Shown here: positions 43,900-55,599 of the stretch, piece by piece | Numbering within the stretch: position 1 is the stretch's first letter | Layout: each line of letters opens with the position of its first letter | NCBI GenBank assembly: GCA_963971575.1 | Contig: OZ020612.1 | Coordinates: 33,707,916 to 33,771,915, forward strand | Reading direction: 5' to 3' | DNA from: Liopterus haemorrhoidalis | Taxonomy: Eukaryota > Arthropoda > Insecta > Coleoptera > Dytiscidae | DNA length: 64,000 bases | Translations under genes and position numbers: made by a program | The notes under the pieces: generated by a model | Databases searched by the model: none | What the model was told of the DNA's origin: nothing | The model's input: the letters and a program-made list of their open reading frames with translations, nothing else

Positions 43900-46393
43900 A
43901 ATTTGGATGCCTGTGTAATCGATTCTCGTGTTTTTTAGCGAATTTTGAGACTTCGTCTTTGACCCAATTTATTTTTAGGTCATTGTGCTAGCTTTCTTTG
44001 CGAATGTACCAAGGAGCGTTAACAATATTTCGTAGTGATTTATTTTGGAATCTCTGTATAATGTTTATGTTAGAGCTTTTTGCGCAGCCCCAGAGCTGTA
44101 TTCCATATGTCCACACAGGTTTTAGTATAATTTTGTATACTAACAATTTATTGTATGTATTTAAGGATGATGTCCGTCCTACGAGCCAATATATTTTTCT
44201 CATTTTCAAGTCCAATTGTTTTTTTTTTTTATTAAAGTGTTTTCCATGTCAGCCGTTTGTCTAAATATACATATTCCCAAGTATTTGGCTTCACTTGCTG
44301 ATGGAATCATTTTATTATTTATAAATACTTGAGGACATGTTACTTGCCTGTTGGTGAATGTGACATGTGCTGACTTACTTTCATTAATTTTAATCCTCTA
44401 TTTTTGCAACCATTGGTCTATGGAATCGATGGCTCTTTGTAAGTTTGCAGAAGCTTGGTTTGGGTCGGTACTCGAAGACAGTATAGCAGTGTCGTCTGCG
44501 AAGGTTGCCATTGCTGTATTGTCAAGTATGGGGATATCCGAGGTGAAGATTTGATACAGCATTGGTCCCAAGACACTGCCTTGTGGCACCCCCGCTTTTA
44601 TTAGGTAACGGCTAGAGAGTTGGTGTTGATGTTTGACTTGGAAGAATCTATTAGATAAATAGGATTTGAGAAGCAAGAAAAATTGATGAGGGAGGTGTTT
44701 TTTAATTTTATATAGCAAGCCCTCATGCCAAACTCTATCAAATGCCTGGCTGACATCTAAGAATACTGCTGAGCAGACCTTTTTTTCTTCCAAATCTTTT
44801 TCTATGTTCACCACCCTGTGTACTTGGTCGATTGTAGAATGTCCATTCCGGAATCCAAATTGATGATTGGGAATTATTCCATTAACTTCGATAATAGGTT
44901 TAAGATGTTTTAGGATGAGCTTTTCTAGGAGTTTCGATCAGGTTGGGAGTAATGAAATTGGTTTGTGGACAAGAATAATTTGTGCGAACTTCCATTCTAC
45001 GGGAAAGTATTGAATTCTTATTATGGCGTTAAAAGTTTGGGTTATTAGAACTATTGTTTTTCTTGGAAGTTCTTTCAAAATGTTTGAAGTAATTAAGTCA
45101 TGTCCTTTTCGGTTATTCAGTTGATTGATTGCTTCCTTTACTTAGCCGGGAGTGAAATGATTTAGGGGTGGAGACAACTGTAATGGTGCGCTTAGGTAGT
45201 CCAGGATTGCAATATTTTAATGGAGTAAATACTCCTAATAAGTGTTCTGCAAATCTTTCTGCTTTATCGCGTGCATCTCTTGCCCATGTGCCATCAGTTT
45301 TGCGTATTGGAGGTATATGTTGTACTGGTCTTTTTATTTTTCTAGTCGCCTTCCATAGTGAGTAGTTGATTTTGTACAGAAGACATTTCACTTCTTTTGC
45401 TAGTTTTTTGTATTTTCTTTTGTCGCTTGGATGTCTGCTGTTATGCCATTGTTTTCTAGCCTTTCTTTTTTCTGCAATTTTTTCTCTTATATGTTTCGGG
45501 TAATTCATATTGCTTTCATTTCTTATTTCTATTACAATTGTTGAGTGTTTAGCTGCTTCTTGTATGACGTGCGTTAATTGTTTAATTGCCATATCAATAT
45601 CTTCTGTGGTTTTTAACGGAACTTGGATAACGGTGTTTTCTTCTAAATGATCTTTAAATAGACCCCAGTGTGTCTTTGATTTATTAGCATATGTTGACTG
45701 GGATTTTTTATAACTTTCATATTTATAGTAGCAATTACAGGCGTGTGATCAGATGAGAGATCAAAACATGTAGAAATATCAATGTAGTTTGAGGAGATAC
45801 CATTTGTTACGAAAAAGTCCAGTAAGTCTGGGATTTTGTTTATATCAGTTGGCCAGTAAGTTGGTTCTCCTGTACTTGCATAGCCTAAGCCTTTGTTCGT
45901 CATTGCCTTTTTAAGCTCTCTTTTCCTAGGTGTTTCGAGTTTCCGATCCCCATTGTGTGTGTTTTGCGTTATAGTCACCTCCAGCAATAAAGCGGTTACC
46001 CAATGTTTGGAAGAAAGCTTCGAAACGGTCCTTTTTAATCACGTGCTTTGGCGGACAATATACTGCTGCTACTGTTATATAGCCATTTGAATCACGCACT
46101 TTCCGCTGGAAGACGAAGAAATTCTTCGTCGAATTTCTCAATTTCATAATGCATGATTTTTTCTTTGATGATGATAGCAGTACCGCCGTGTGCAGTTTCA
46201 TCGGGGTGCTGGGTATGATAGACTCTATAATTATTTATTTTAAAATGATTCCTATCCGTATAATTCCTGTGAAGTGAGTTTCTGATACCAGTAGTATATC
46301 TATTCTTTGTTCGTTTAGGAAGAATTCTACTTCATATCGGCGTTGTGCTAACCCATTTGCGTTCCATAGAGCAATTCTTAGTGAAGTATCCAT
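43900..46393 (-). pseudogene. Jockey ORF2 (EN-RT), many breaks
   Basis: The ATG at 46391-46393 overlaps the ORF1 stop (TAATG). EN pieces are RIALWNANGLAQRRYE with SETHF, then EKIMHYE and AAVYCPPKH. AGGDYNAKHTQWGS follows at 46000-45930, and LSSDHTPVIATI at about 45740. RT pieces are KRKARKQWHNSRHPSDKRKY (linker, about 45500), motif A FLDVSQAFDRVWH, motif B KAGVPQGSVLGP and motif C TFADDTA (44814-44398). The C-terminus has LKPVWTYGIQLWGCA (about 44110). All domains are visible, spread over several frames, so no full protein is made. Confidence 0.82.
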
Positions 46394-47936
46394 TATTTAG
46401 AAGATTTATTTATCATGGTAGTTAACAGATTTATTATCATGTTGTTCTGGCTCATCAACTGATTAAACATGGATTCGAATTTCGTGAAAAAGTGACTAAG
46501 TGTAATGTCATTATTGTTATTATTAATACTATTATTATTCAAATAAGAATAATTTGTGTTGTCTACCTGTTTGGTGGGGTTGTTCGCAGCTTGAGCATAG
46601 CTAATACCATCTCTCACGAAGTGCGCGTGTACTTCTTTGGCACTTTCGTTATGATTGGAGCGGAAATGATTCCGATTACTCGAAACGTTTTTTCGTGATC
46701 TAAAAATGTCTTGATATTTAGGACAGCCTTTGTAACTTGCTGGATGGGGTCCATTGCACAAAATACACGTTGCAGGTATGTCTTTTGTCTTCACACAAGT
46801 AGCGGATGGGTGTTGGTTTGCACATTTTACACAGTAGTAAGGTTTAGTGCTATAGGTTTTAGTATGGCCATATGCTTGACATCTCATGCATTGGGGTACG
46901 TCAAATTTTTTATGAGGGGGTTCGACCGAGACTCTGGTACTAAGTAGGTATTTTAGGTCGTAAATTTTTTTATTATCCCCGTTGGGTTCTTGGTCAACAA
47001 AAAATAGAGGTAACGGCGTTTTATCAGTCTTGCTGCGTATGTTGACAACATTGCGTATGTTAAATCCCAAGTCCTCTAGAGCTGTTTTTATATCATCTGT
47101 TGGAATAGATGGATGGATGCTGGGAAGCACAACACGATATGATCTCTGCTGCCTAAACTGGTAGGTGTGGTATGCAATTTTTTGTGGTCCTAGTAAGTTG
47201 ATTAATTTACGATATACCTCTGCTGTGATTGTAGTTACCTTTACAGTGTTATCCTTCAACGTTTTGCATTTGAATTCTTCTTTTTCCGGAACAGTTGACA
47301 GGTTGGAGATCATGGCAGGATAGTTAGCAACACTCTCAATGAAGACTGGAGGAGGTTTTCGAATTTTTGTCGCAGGTGTTTCTTGTGCCGTATCGTTTAT
47401 TTGTTCTCCGTAGGAATTGTCCATATCGTCCATGCTATCAGGATTTGACAGGAGTTCAAATCTGTTAATATTCTCTATACTTGTTTCTTGGCTATTATTT
47501 ATCAGTGACTTCTTTTTTTGGAAGCTCTGGAGTAACTTTTTTAGTTTCTACTCGTTGTCTTTTAGTGCTACGTCGATTTGTTATTATTTGCCACGATGTC
47601 TCGTCATTTTGGCTGTTTACATTATTTGTTTGAAAGGAGCTAACGGGAGTATAATTTGTTTGGTACGGTATTTGTTAAGTTGGTTTGAACAATTTGGTAT
47701 GGTTCTACGTTGGTATCCATAATGCTCTTTTGCATGGGGATTTGGTAGCTTATAGACTGCAAAGGCGAGGGTGAATATGCCACTGGGATTGGGTTGGGTA
47801 ACGTGTATGTTGAGGGCTGCACTGCATATGTCATTATTGCTGTTGGTACAGCCATAGTTACACTGACTGTAGTGACTGGTACAATATTTGTGTAAATTGT
47901 TTCACCGCCACTGTTTTCTTGCATTTTTGATGGCAC
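46393..47936 (-). pseudogene. Jockey ORF1 (gag), with an upstream frame break
   Basis: The main frame (47433-46393, 346 aa) has the Jockey gag core (RVVLPSIHPSIPTDDIKTAL) and three zinc knuckles: CMRCQAYGHTKTYS, CVKCANQHPSATC and CILCNGPHPASYKGC. The first knuckle ends in Ser instead of Cys. The frame extends upstream to a break around 47515 in a T-run. A separate N-terminal frame (47936-47640) holds a Pro/Thr/Val-rich head. It would bind RNA. The ORF ends with TAA overlapping the ORF2 ATG, a coupled termination-reinitiation layout. Confidence 0.78.
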
Positions 47937-47960
47937 TGTTATATTTATTTTAAAATTTTC

Positions 47961-48290
47961 AAAACAAGATTTGTTTAATTAATAGTAATGTAAATTTTTA
48001 AATGTATTTGGTTGACAGTTAATATTGCCACAGTTATATAAGGTTATAATCTAATAGAAATAACGTTTAAGATTATCAATTATCACTAATTGGCTTATTA
48101 ATGCGCTGATAAGAGAGGACTATGTAACACGTCTATTCTCTCTGGTTGCTTTACCGGTAATGTCAAAATTAAAAAACTTTAATTTGTTGACTTGGATTCT
48201 CGCGTCAAAGTATTTTTTGATATTTACAATCTCAAATTTTGCATCTTTATCATGCTAAAAATTTTCTCGATACCCGAACTAACGCCATTT
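47961..48290. other. Non-genic DNA, nothing recognised
   Basis: No motif was seen here. It may include part of the Jockey 5' UTR. Confidence 0.35.
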
Positions 48291-48870
48291 TAAGCCGCAT
48301 TCAGAGCTCTTAAATCAATAGCTTATACACTGTAGCTTGTACTCTGTTTACTGTCACTAGAAGTTTGTCATATGGTAAGACGTGAAACCGTTCAGACCTC
48401 TAAATTTAATACGTTGTTCGTTGTGGATTGTGGATAATTTTGTAAACTTATAGCTAGTGAGATGTTTTAATGAGACAGACATATAAACAAATTGACTATC
48501 GCAGTCTATCGGTGACACCGTAGTTATCCTATGCCTTTACATAACCTAACATAATGTCATCATTAACAAATCTTACTCAAAATTACAAATACGGACAGTA
48601 AATATGATCAATTTAGGTAATTAAGTTAGGTTTAGTTAGTTAAAATCTAAGATAACAGAATTATAAAAACGATAATACATAAAAAACATTTTACGAAGCC
48701 ATGTAGTTGGTTTAAAGACACACAGATGACGGACTATTCGTAACACATTAATTTCTAACTTGCTGTGAACGGTACGTACAACGTTAAAACAATACATAGA
48801 AACATAACTTACAGCGTAACAAAGAACAGTCTACAACGTGTTAATTTAAAGAGCTCTGAATGCGGCTTTA
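48291..48870. mobile_element. MITE with about 20-bp terminal inverted repeats
   Basis: TAAGCCGCATTCAGAGCTCTT (left) is complementary to AAGAGCTCTGAATGCGGCTTTA (right) apart from end bases. Weaker similarity continues inward (cactgtagcttgtactct versus the complement of agaacagtctacaacgtg). The 580-bp interior has no ORF. The ends TAA/TTA could include a 3-bp duplication. The superfamily is not assignable. Confidence 0.6.
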
Positions 48871-49440
48871 TGCTTTCTAAATCGTATTATAATGCGATGA
48901 ATTTAAGATCCTACCAAACCATCCATGTATAATTCGATGATACCCCGGTTATTTTAGTCGACGAATCAAACACGATTCTAACCTTTGTTGTTAAATTAGA
49001 TTCCTTAATAACTGTGTGGTGAGGTAAATCGTAACCTTGATTATCGGTATAGTTATTTGTTACTTATGCTATCTCTAAAATTTATAAAAGTGAACGTCTG
49101 TCTTTCTGTCTATTCGTCTGTCTGGTAGTATGTTACCTTAAAACTCCAAAACTACTGAACCGATTTTGATGCGGTATTCGCCAACATATTTGAAAAGATA
49201 TATCGAAAATGTAGGTGACAGACTTTTAAGGTTTAATATTACTACAAGTGTCCGCGAGAGCGTTTATCTCAGATCAAAAGCTAACTCACAATTATCATTT
49301 ATGTGTTTTCATATCCGACGAAATTTATAATGTTCAGTTTATGGTGGAATATCATCGTAACCCTTAAAAATGTATTAAGAAAAATTACTTCAATGGCAGG
49401 AGCATTCACTAACAAAAAAAAAAGGCTTTTGACCCATATA
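48871..49440. other. Non-genic DNA
   Basis: It contains a short GTCTGTCTTTCTGTCT stretch (about 49095-49125). The phrase 'aaactactgaaccgattttgatg' follows, common flanking sequence of insect interspersed repeats. No gene was recognised. Confidence 0.4.
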
Positions 49441-49442
49441 TA

Positions 49443-50444
49443 CGAGGGACATTCAATAATTAAAGAGACAAATTGATGTAGAAAAAAAAACTTTGTATTT
49501 TTACAAAATTAGGCTTTTACTACTTCTCAACATAATCCCCACGAATATTAATACACTTGTTCCAACGATGAACAATTTTTTTTATACCTTATGCAAAGAA
49601 ATCTTTGTCTTGTTGTTTGAGCCAGTTTCCCACAAATTCTTTGACTTCTTTGTTGTCGCTGAACTTTTTTACACGTAATGTCTCCTTGAGTGGACCAAAC
49701 AAATGAAAATCAGAGGAAGCCAAATCTGCAATGTAGGGAGGATGAGGTAGTATTTCCCAACCCATGTTCTTTCAAGTCTGTACAAACTTTGAGTCCTATT
49801 TCTTTGTGTTGTTGCGTTAACTGTTTCGGGAACCACCTTGCACTTGTTTTGCTGTACTTGAGCTTGTCAATGATAAGGTGATGAACTGTGCCAACACTTA
49901 CTGCAACTTTTTGTGCTATATCTTCAACAGAAATACGTCGGTCTTCACGAATAATGTCGTTAATACGGGTTTCAAGCAAAGGAGTTGACACTTCAACTGG
50001 TCGGACAGGACGTTGCTCGTCACTCACTGAGGTTTCGACCCTTTTTGAACTGTTCTACCCACTTATAAAAATTTCCGCGATTGATTTTGCGAAAATATTA
50101 TAGCTGGTTTTTCATCTTCAGAAAGCAAAAACCGGATCACTGAACCTTGTTCAACTAATGTGGAAATGCGATTTTGCGAAAATATTTTAGCTGGTTTTTC
50201 ATCTTCAGAAAGCCAAAACCGGATCACTGAACCTTGTTCAACTAATGTGGAAACTTCAAGTGGACACGCCATCGTTAAATACAATTTTGAGGTTATAAAC
50301 AAAACAATTTTTATCTATCAGATGTTCTCAGCTCATCCCAGTGATGCCAAACTAAAGTCATGAAAGTACCAAACTCCTCCTACAAACCGTTTTTTTTTTT
50401 TTTTCTACATCAATTTGTCTCTTTAATTATTTGAATGTCCCTCG
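49443..50444 (-). mobile_element. mariner element with internal deletion and duplication
   Basis: TIRs of about 40 bases (CGAGGGACATTCAA... and its complement ending TTGAATGTCCCTCG) are flanked by TA at 49441-49442 and 50445-50446. At 1002 bp it is shorter than the usual 1.3 kb. The minus strand carries transposase pieces. A copy like this cannot make transposase but could still be mobilised through its TIRs. Confidence 0.88.
49500..50272 (-). pseudogene. mariner transposase, core deleted
   Basis: The start MACPLEVSTLVEQGSVIRF and a tandem 87-base duplication (50083-50169 and 50170-50256) give two copies of STLVEQGSVIRFxLSEDEKP. VGRTVQ.KGSKP and DEQRPVRPVEVSTPLLETRI follow, the HTH DNA-binding region. 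After CTDLKEHGLGN the sequence jumps to YIADLASSDFHLFGPLKE, the region of the third catalytic Asp. The normal C-terminal end (KDFF.., then CINIRGDYVEK) follows. The first two catalytic Asp and everything between are missing. Confidence 0.82.
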
Positions 50445-50642
50445 TACCTACGGTCTATAGGTCAGAATTAATCACGGAGAGAACACGTATATAATGTATT
50501 AAATAAATTAATCTGGCGTGCGTATAGGTTGGTACAAGCAGCACTGACCACTCTGGTTGTTGTATATGTCAAGGGATCGTACATTTATCTATGTAGAATG
50601 GACGTTAGTGTAACTAAAATATATAATTTTTAAATCCATCAA

Positions 50643-51545
50643 ATTTATCTCCTGTCCTCATGTACAAATCCGTCGATACCACCTTAGACGTACAAGATTC
50701 CGTAGAGTATCCATTTGGGCCCTAAACTATTTAAATCCTTTAGGGTTACCACTTCACGAACTTTGTACGTTTAAAAGTGGAAGTACATATTATTTTACTC
50801 CACAGCCTTAGCCCGCCCAAGCTATATAATGGCACTAGACTCCAAATACATATAAGCAAGATTACAGCTAAGTCTTTTAAGATGCTAGGTTTTGTAATAA
50901 GATCAACTAAACATTTCAAATCAATAACTGATTTAAAGTCATTGTATTTCGCCTACGTCATAAGTAATGTTCAATTTGCATCAGTCATTTGGAATCCTTC
51001 TTATGAAATTTATATTAATCAATTAGAAAAAATACAAAAGAAATTTGTTAAATATCTGTCATTTAAAACAAATTCTTGCAATCCTCAAAACGACTACTAT
51101 CATCACTGTAAAGAATTTAATCTCTTAACTCTTAAGGACCGTCGCACTTTATCGGACATGAAAATTTTGTTTAAAATCCTTAATAACTTATTAATTTGTG
51201 AAAATCTTATTTAACATACGTATAACACGCGTGCTTTATCTCTTAGTATTCCGTTTGCTAATACTAACTCTTACCAAAATTCTCCCATTGTCCGTCTCTG
51301 TTCCACTTACAACAATCTCTTTTCTAATATCGAAATATATAATGTTAACATAAATACTTTTGTTAAATCTATCAAATTAAAGCTACAAAACTAAATTATA
51401 TCATGTATTACTCTGCAATTATTATTATTTTTATTGTATAATTTATGTGTTACCTCAAACTTATAATGTGATGTATTTTTTTTTTTATTTTTTGTAATTA
51501 ACTTGCGAACATTTTACTGGGCTCGTCCTGTTTATGTTCCAAAGA
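50643..51545 (+). pseudogene. Non-LTR RT C-terminal fragment
   Basis: The frame 50777-51214 (145 aa) holds FKMLGFVIRSTKHF, LKSLYFAYVISNVQFASVIW and NQLEKIQKKFVKYLSFK, the thumb region of a LINE RT. After the stop at 51214, reading through gives HTYNTRALSLS, SPIVRLCSTYN and FVKSIKLKLQN with a stop at about 51393. A 3' UTR follows, ending in ATAAATAAATAAATA at about 51545. It is the same family as 15005-16190, 5'-truncated before the YxDD motif. It is not functional. Confidence 0.7.
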
Positions 51546-51589
51546 ATAAATAAATAAATACCACTTTTGAAGAACTACACAGTGGATGA

Positions 51590-51760
51590 CATCATCCTGA
51601 CATATTGTAACGGGGAGAAAGTGTACCAAGAAATCCAATGATTTTCTATGATGCTATTCAGTTTGTTTCAGAGACTTCAATTTCCTATAAAAGTGTGTTT
51701 TTCAGTTACAATTAATAAAGCACAAAGTCAAACGCAACACGTGGCTGGTGACAACGATGA
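51590..51760 (+). pseudogene. Helitron (Pif1-like) helicase scrap
   Basis: In one frame VPRNPMIFYDAIQF appears, and one frame over RLQFPIKVCFSVTINKAQSQT follows. Together they match the conserved end of Helitron helicases (IPRIPMxPxDxPFxFKRxQFPVxxxFAMTINKxQGQ). FSHGM soon after parallels the usual FSHGQLYVA. Only this C-terminal piece is visible, with a frameshift. A host Pif1 gene is unlikely because nothing else of the helicase is present. Confidence 0.65.
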
Positions 51761-51849
51761 GGGCTTCTCACACGGCATGTGGCCTTTTAACAAGTTCCCG
51801 GAACACTTACCTACTACCAATGTCGATTATAAAGAAGCATTTACTTAAA

Positions 51850-53439
51850 TTATTTGCATAAGAAGCATGTGGCGCCCGTTGCGCTGGTTTCGTAGGAGAG
51901 AAGCAGGCGTGGCGGCGTCACATAGGTCTACGACTAAGATCGTAGGACCCGCCACACGTGGTGACTAATAAACGGTTCTGCTGAGAAAATTGTGATGTGT
52001 GCGGATTTAACCTGCAGCAGAATTGAAAGTAAATCGTTGAAATAAGGGCGCGTTACTTCAGAGCAGAGTTATACTCACAAACATAAAAAGGACAGGCAGG
52101 GTTCAGACGTATTTCACTCCAAGGGGTTATTCTTGGAGACTTATTACATGTGGTTTGGTTTTCCCTGGGAGTAGAGGTATTCGAAGGGGCCCACACAGTG
52201 GTTCTGGAGGAGTAATAACACAATTCTGTCCTCTTGAATCTCTAACCAGCGTAGAACATCGTAGAACTGCTCTGAGTAACACGAAAAATTATTTTGAATA
52301 ATTTTTATAACAAACAAAAATTAAGTGGGGAAAATGTAGCGTAAATTAGTATAAATAATGGATCACCCGGTAGACGGGTGCTGTAAGTTTTACAAATATA
52401 TGTTTCTCCCCGACACAAGCAAATACATTGGGGTGAGAAACTATACACAAAATAATATTCAATTTACAATTTACAGAATCTAAATTAACAAGTGGCAAAA
52501 TTTACAATGTGCGCACGCACAGGTACTGAACTGTGCGGCGCGTCAAAATACAATGAAAAATTATGAATTAAAATGTGTACTCACGCGTTCCGTATGAAAA
52601 TACGGAAACATACTTAGCGTGGAATACAGATACAAAAGTTAACTTCAGTTATCCACAATCGGACCCTACAATTTCCTGGTGGAATCGCCGATGTTGGTTG
52701 ATTACTGGCCCAACTTCTGGAGTGGTCTTGGTTCTCCTGGTTCGCGTCTAGTTATTTGGTAGTTCCAAATAGACGCTACTTGAGAACTTTATAGATAGAT
52801 ATTTTTTGATGGTGAAAAAATATCGAAAATTAGACAACTTCTTGACGCGATCCGAAAACGGTTTTTTTTTTCTCGTAAAAAACTTAGATCCCGAACGGTG
52901 GTCCAGCGATAATTCTTGTTTACCAAATAGCTCGCAGCCTCGTCTTGGTAAACTCGAAACACAGTATATTAGATTTTATCAAAATACTCAAAAAGACGTC
53001 TGTTCTCGATGAAAGACAATCGAGTAGTCTCTGTAACAGACAGAAGATTCTAGCGGTTCATACAATGAACGCTAGAATTGTATATGAAAATAAAAAATGA
53101 TGAAAATTACCAGGAGCGATAATTTTGAATGATTTTGCGACTCAAGTAGCCGCAACAAAGCACATATTTATAAAATTATATGCTTGGACCTTATAAAACG
53201 ATTTGCACCAATCCTGATTTGAACCAATTCCTCTACGAGCCCAGTTTAAACCAGCTCGGATTGCTTTTTTCCGGTAACGAAGCAGCGGGTACACTGTTAG
53301 TTCTACTATATTACCTAATTATTTACATTTATTTATAAATTATCTATATATTTATATTTATATTTAATATATACATATATTTTGCATTAATTTCCCCGCG
53401 AATGTATAACATTTTGAAGCAATTTTGTATGAATCGTCT
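51850..53439. other. Non-genic, mixed-composition DNA
   Basis: A GC-richer stretch at 51870-52300 includes TGGCGCCCGTTGCG (51877), similar to a retroviral primer-binding site. I could not find an LTR pair. The words ATCACCCGGTAGACGGGTGC (about 52362) form a short hairpin. No ORF with a motif was seen. Confidence 0.35.
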
Positions 53440-53960
53440 AAATTTTATTTTCTTTAATTAAAGGAGAGATTCGGGATATACTTTCCATTTAAACATCGCC
53501 TAATATTTTTGACAAAATAATTTACGCATTCTAATTCTCCGATTGGTAAATGGTTATCTGTCTTGACTTTCTCTAATTCCCAAAAGTTACTGATTTGTTT
53601 ATCTAAGGATGTAATCAAGTGATACAATGCCGCATGATTCGGCATGTTACTTCTCTATCTAGTCTAGTTTTTTGTAATAAAAATGGCTATACAGACGGTA
53701 AGCTAAAGTGTTTCATAGCAGAGCATCTATTGCTAAACTTAGGGTCAGCTAACACGATATTGTTTGGGTTTTTCAAATTTGCCTAGTCAAATTTACAAAT
53801 TCCAATAGATTATAAACGCCTTTTTTGCAAGGTAACAAATGGGATATCTGATTCAAATTAGTTAATTCTTGATGTTATTTTTTTTTCTGTAATCTGTGAA
53901 ATGTGTATATTTCTGAAAACGCTTTGTTATAAAATCAACTTGAGAGTCCATATCTATCAA
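53440..53960 (-). pseudogene. BEL/Pao protease and protease-RT linker remnant
   Basis: In minus-strand order there is DMDSQVDFITKRF (about 53945-53905), which resembles the protease active-site region LDSGSQxNFITE. LADPKFS follows at about 53750. The frame 53645-53454 then reads LDKQISNFWELEKV..ECVNYFVKNIRRCLNGKYIPNLSF. This is the linker before BEL/Pao RT (usually FWELE..CExHF..T..R..GRYxVxLPF). Coding continuity is lost. RT itself is not seen further left. Confidence 0.6.
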
Positions 53961-54421
53961 TACGTGACAAGTAACTTAATTTTTCATTTACATGTATCTA
54001 GATCTTTATTCCTGTTCCGAGAAATATTTCCGAATTAAGAACTGATGTATGTATCGTCGGCTTATCTGTAAATACTTCTTAGTCCGAGAAGCATAACTTT
54101 TCAGGGGAGGCAAAAAACTTACTACAATCATTATTTTAGAACTCTGTTTTATGAAATTTTCATGAAATATCTGTAATACAATTTCAGTTATAATAGGCAA
54201 AACATTTTATGATTATTTTATAATTTTTGTATTATTTTAGGGAAATAATAAAACAAACAAAAATCAAAACAGTCGAAAATCGGACTTAGAAAGTTTTACA
54301 AGTAAGCCGACGATATGTAACTAAAGGTTTTAAATGAACTTTCACCAGAATTTATTGTATTATCATTCAGAATATTTCGAAAATGAAGCAGTAAATTATT
54401 AGTAGGTATGTATCGTAAATA

Positions 54422-55561
54422 CGAGGGTTACCTTTTATGTTTTTACAAACCACCACTAGATGACAATATTGAAATGTGTCATTACTATGTTCGTAAAATT
54501 TGACATTGGTTGTTGTGAAATCAGTGGCAACTTCTAAATTGACCGAGTAATTTGTTGTCAGCGAGCGTTAAAAAAAAGTTTGTGAAAAAATTGATATTAT
54601 TCGTGAAGGTTTTCGTTGGATGATTTTTTACGATTTTAGTAAAGGTTTAACTCAGCAACAATGCATAGATTCGCTTCGTTCAACTTTTGGTAATGAAGCA
54701 CAATCAGAAAAGACTGTTTACTATTGGTTTGCAGAATTTCGTCCTGGTCGTGCCTCCGTCTGTGAGGAATCTCGTGAGGGGCGACCAGAATCGGTTGTGA
54801 TTCAAAAAACATCGATGCTGTGCGCAAAATGATTGTAGAAGATCGGCATGACCCAAGCTCAAAAAAAGGCTCGTGTTGATTGGTGTAAGGGAATGCTAAA
54901 AATAATCAACCTAGGCACTGCAAAATCCGTATACAACATCGTTACAGTTGACGAAACTTAAATTTATTCATATTAGCCGGAAACTAAGCAACAATCCACT
55001 GTTTGGGTCTTCCAAGTTGTTCGTTCACGAAGCACTTCCAAGAAAATGATCGCTTGTTTCTTGGGTTGTACTGGACATGTCGCAGCCATTCCTTTCGAGG
55101 ATCGGAGAACAGTTAATGCTGAATGGTATACAACAATTTGTTTGCCGGAAGTCATCGACAAAATCAGGGAAAACAACCAAAGACCTCGCATCGTGACAAT
55201 GCAAGCTCCCACACAGCACGTCAAACAATTGATTATTTGAAGGAGAAAAACATCGAATTAATGTCTCATGGCCCGTATTTACCTGATTTATCTCCTAACG
55301 ACTTTTTTTTTGTTCCTCAATGTCGAATAAAAATGCGTGACCAGAGATTGTCATCACCTCAAGAAGTTGTTGAAGCCTTCGAAAGCCATGTTTTTGAGAT
55401 ATCAACTTCAGAGTGGAAAAAATGTTTGGAGAATTAGTTTGAACGCATGCAAAAGTGTAAAAATCTTAAAGGCGAATATTTTGAAAAGCAATAAAACAGT
55501 TTGTTCCAAAAAACATTTTTTTCTTTCTTAGTTTTTGTAAAAACTTTAAAGGTAGTCCTCG
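54422..55561 (+). mobile_element. mariner element (mauritiana-type transposase)
   Basis: TIRs of about 30 bases (CGAGGGTTACCTTTTATGTT and the complement of AAACTTTAAAGGTAGTCCTCG) are flanked by TA at 54420-54421 and 55562-55563. It is 1140 bp. It lies between the BEL/Pao protease and gag remnants. Confidence 0.88.
54590..55470 (+). pseudogene. mariner transposase with deletion and frameshifts
   Basis: The N-terminal HTH part reads IFYDFSKGLTQQQCIDSLRS, YYWFAEFRPGRASV and EGRPESVV. After MIVEDRH the second HTH is deleted, and the next recognisable text is KKARVDWCKGML. The catalytic domain has VTVDET (first Asp), TVWVFQ, WYTTICLPE, then in another frame RDNASSHTA (second Asp) and YLPDLSPNDFF (third Asp). 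There are exactly 34 residues between the last two, the mariner D34D signature. The end reads SEWKKCLEN. It would cut and paste the element, but this copy is broken. Confidence 0.82.
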
Positions 55562-55599
55562 TAACCAGAGTTAACCAGATATTTGGTTGCAGTTAGTAA

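Larger units (their letters stand above)
43673..47960 (-). mobile_element. Jockey-clade non-LTR retrotransposon (decayed)
   Basis: An antisense LINE has a two-part gag frame, an ORF2 with EN and RT, and a poly(A) tail (T-runs at 43673-43688). No RNase H is present, as expected for Jockey. Many frameshifts occur in ORF2. The 5' border is approximate and no target-site duplication was found. Confidence 0.8.

Noticed and set aside
43230..48860. Shared words 'gaatgcggct' at 43263, 48300 and 48858 as one large inverted element
   Set aside because: The first occurrence is too short and lacks the adjoining GAGCTCTT sequence; only the 48291-48870 pair forms real terminal repeats.
51860..51900. LTR end plus primer-binding site (TGGCGCCCGTTGCG)
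   Set aside because: No LTR pair, no polypurine tract and no second terminus was found.
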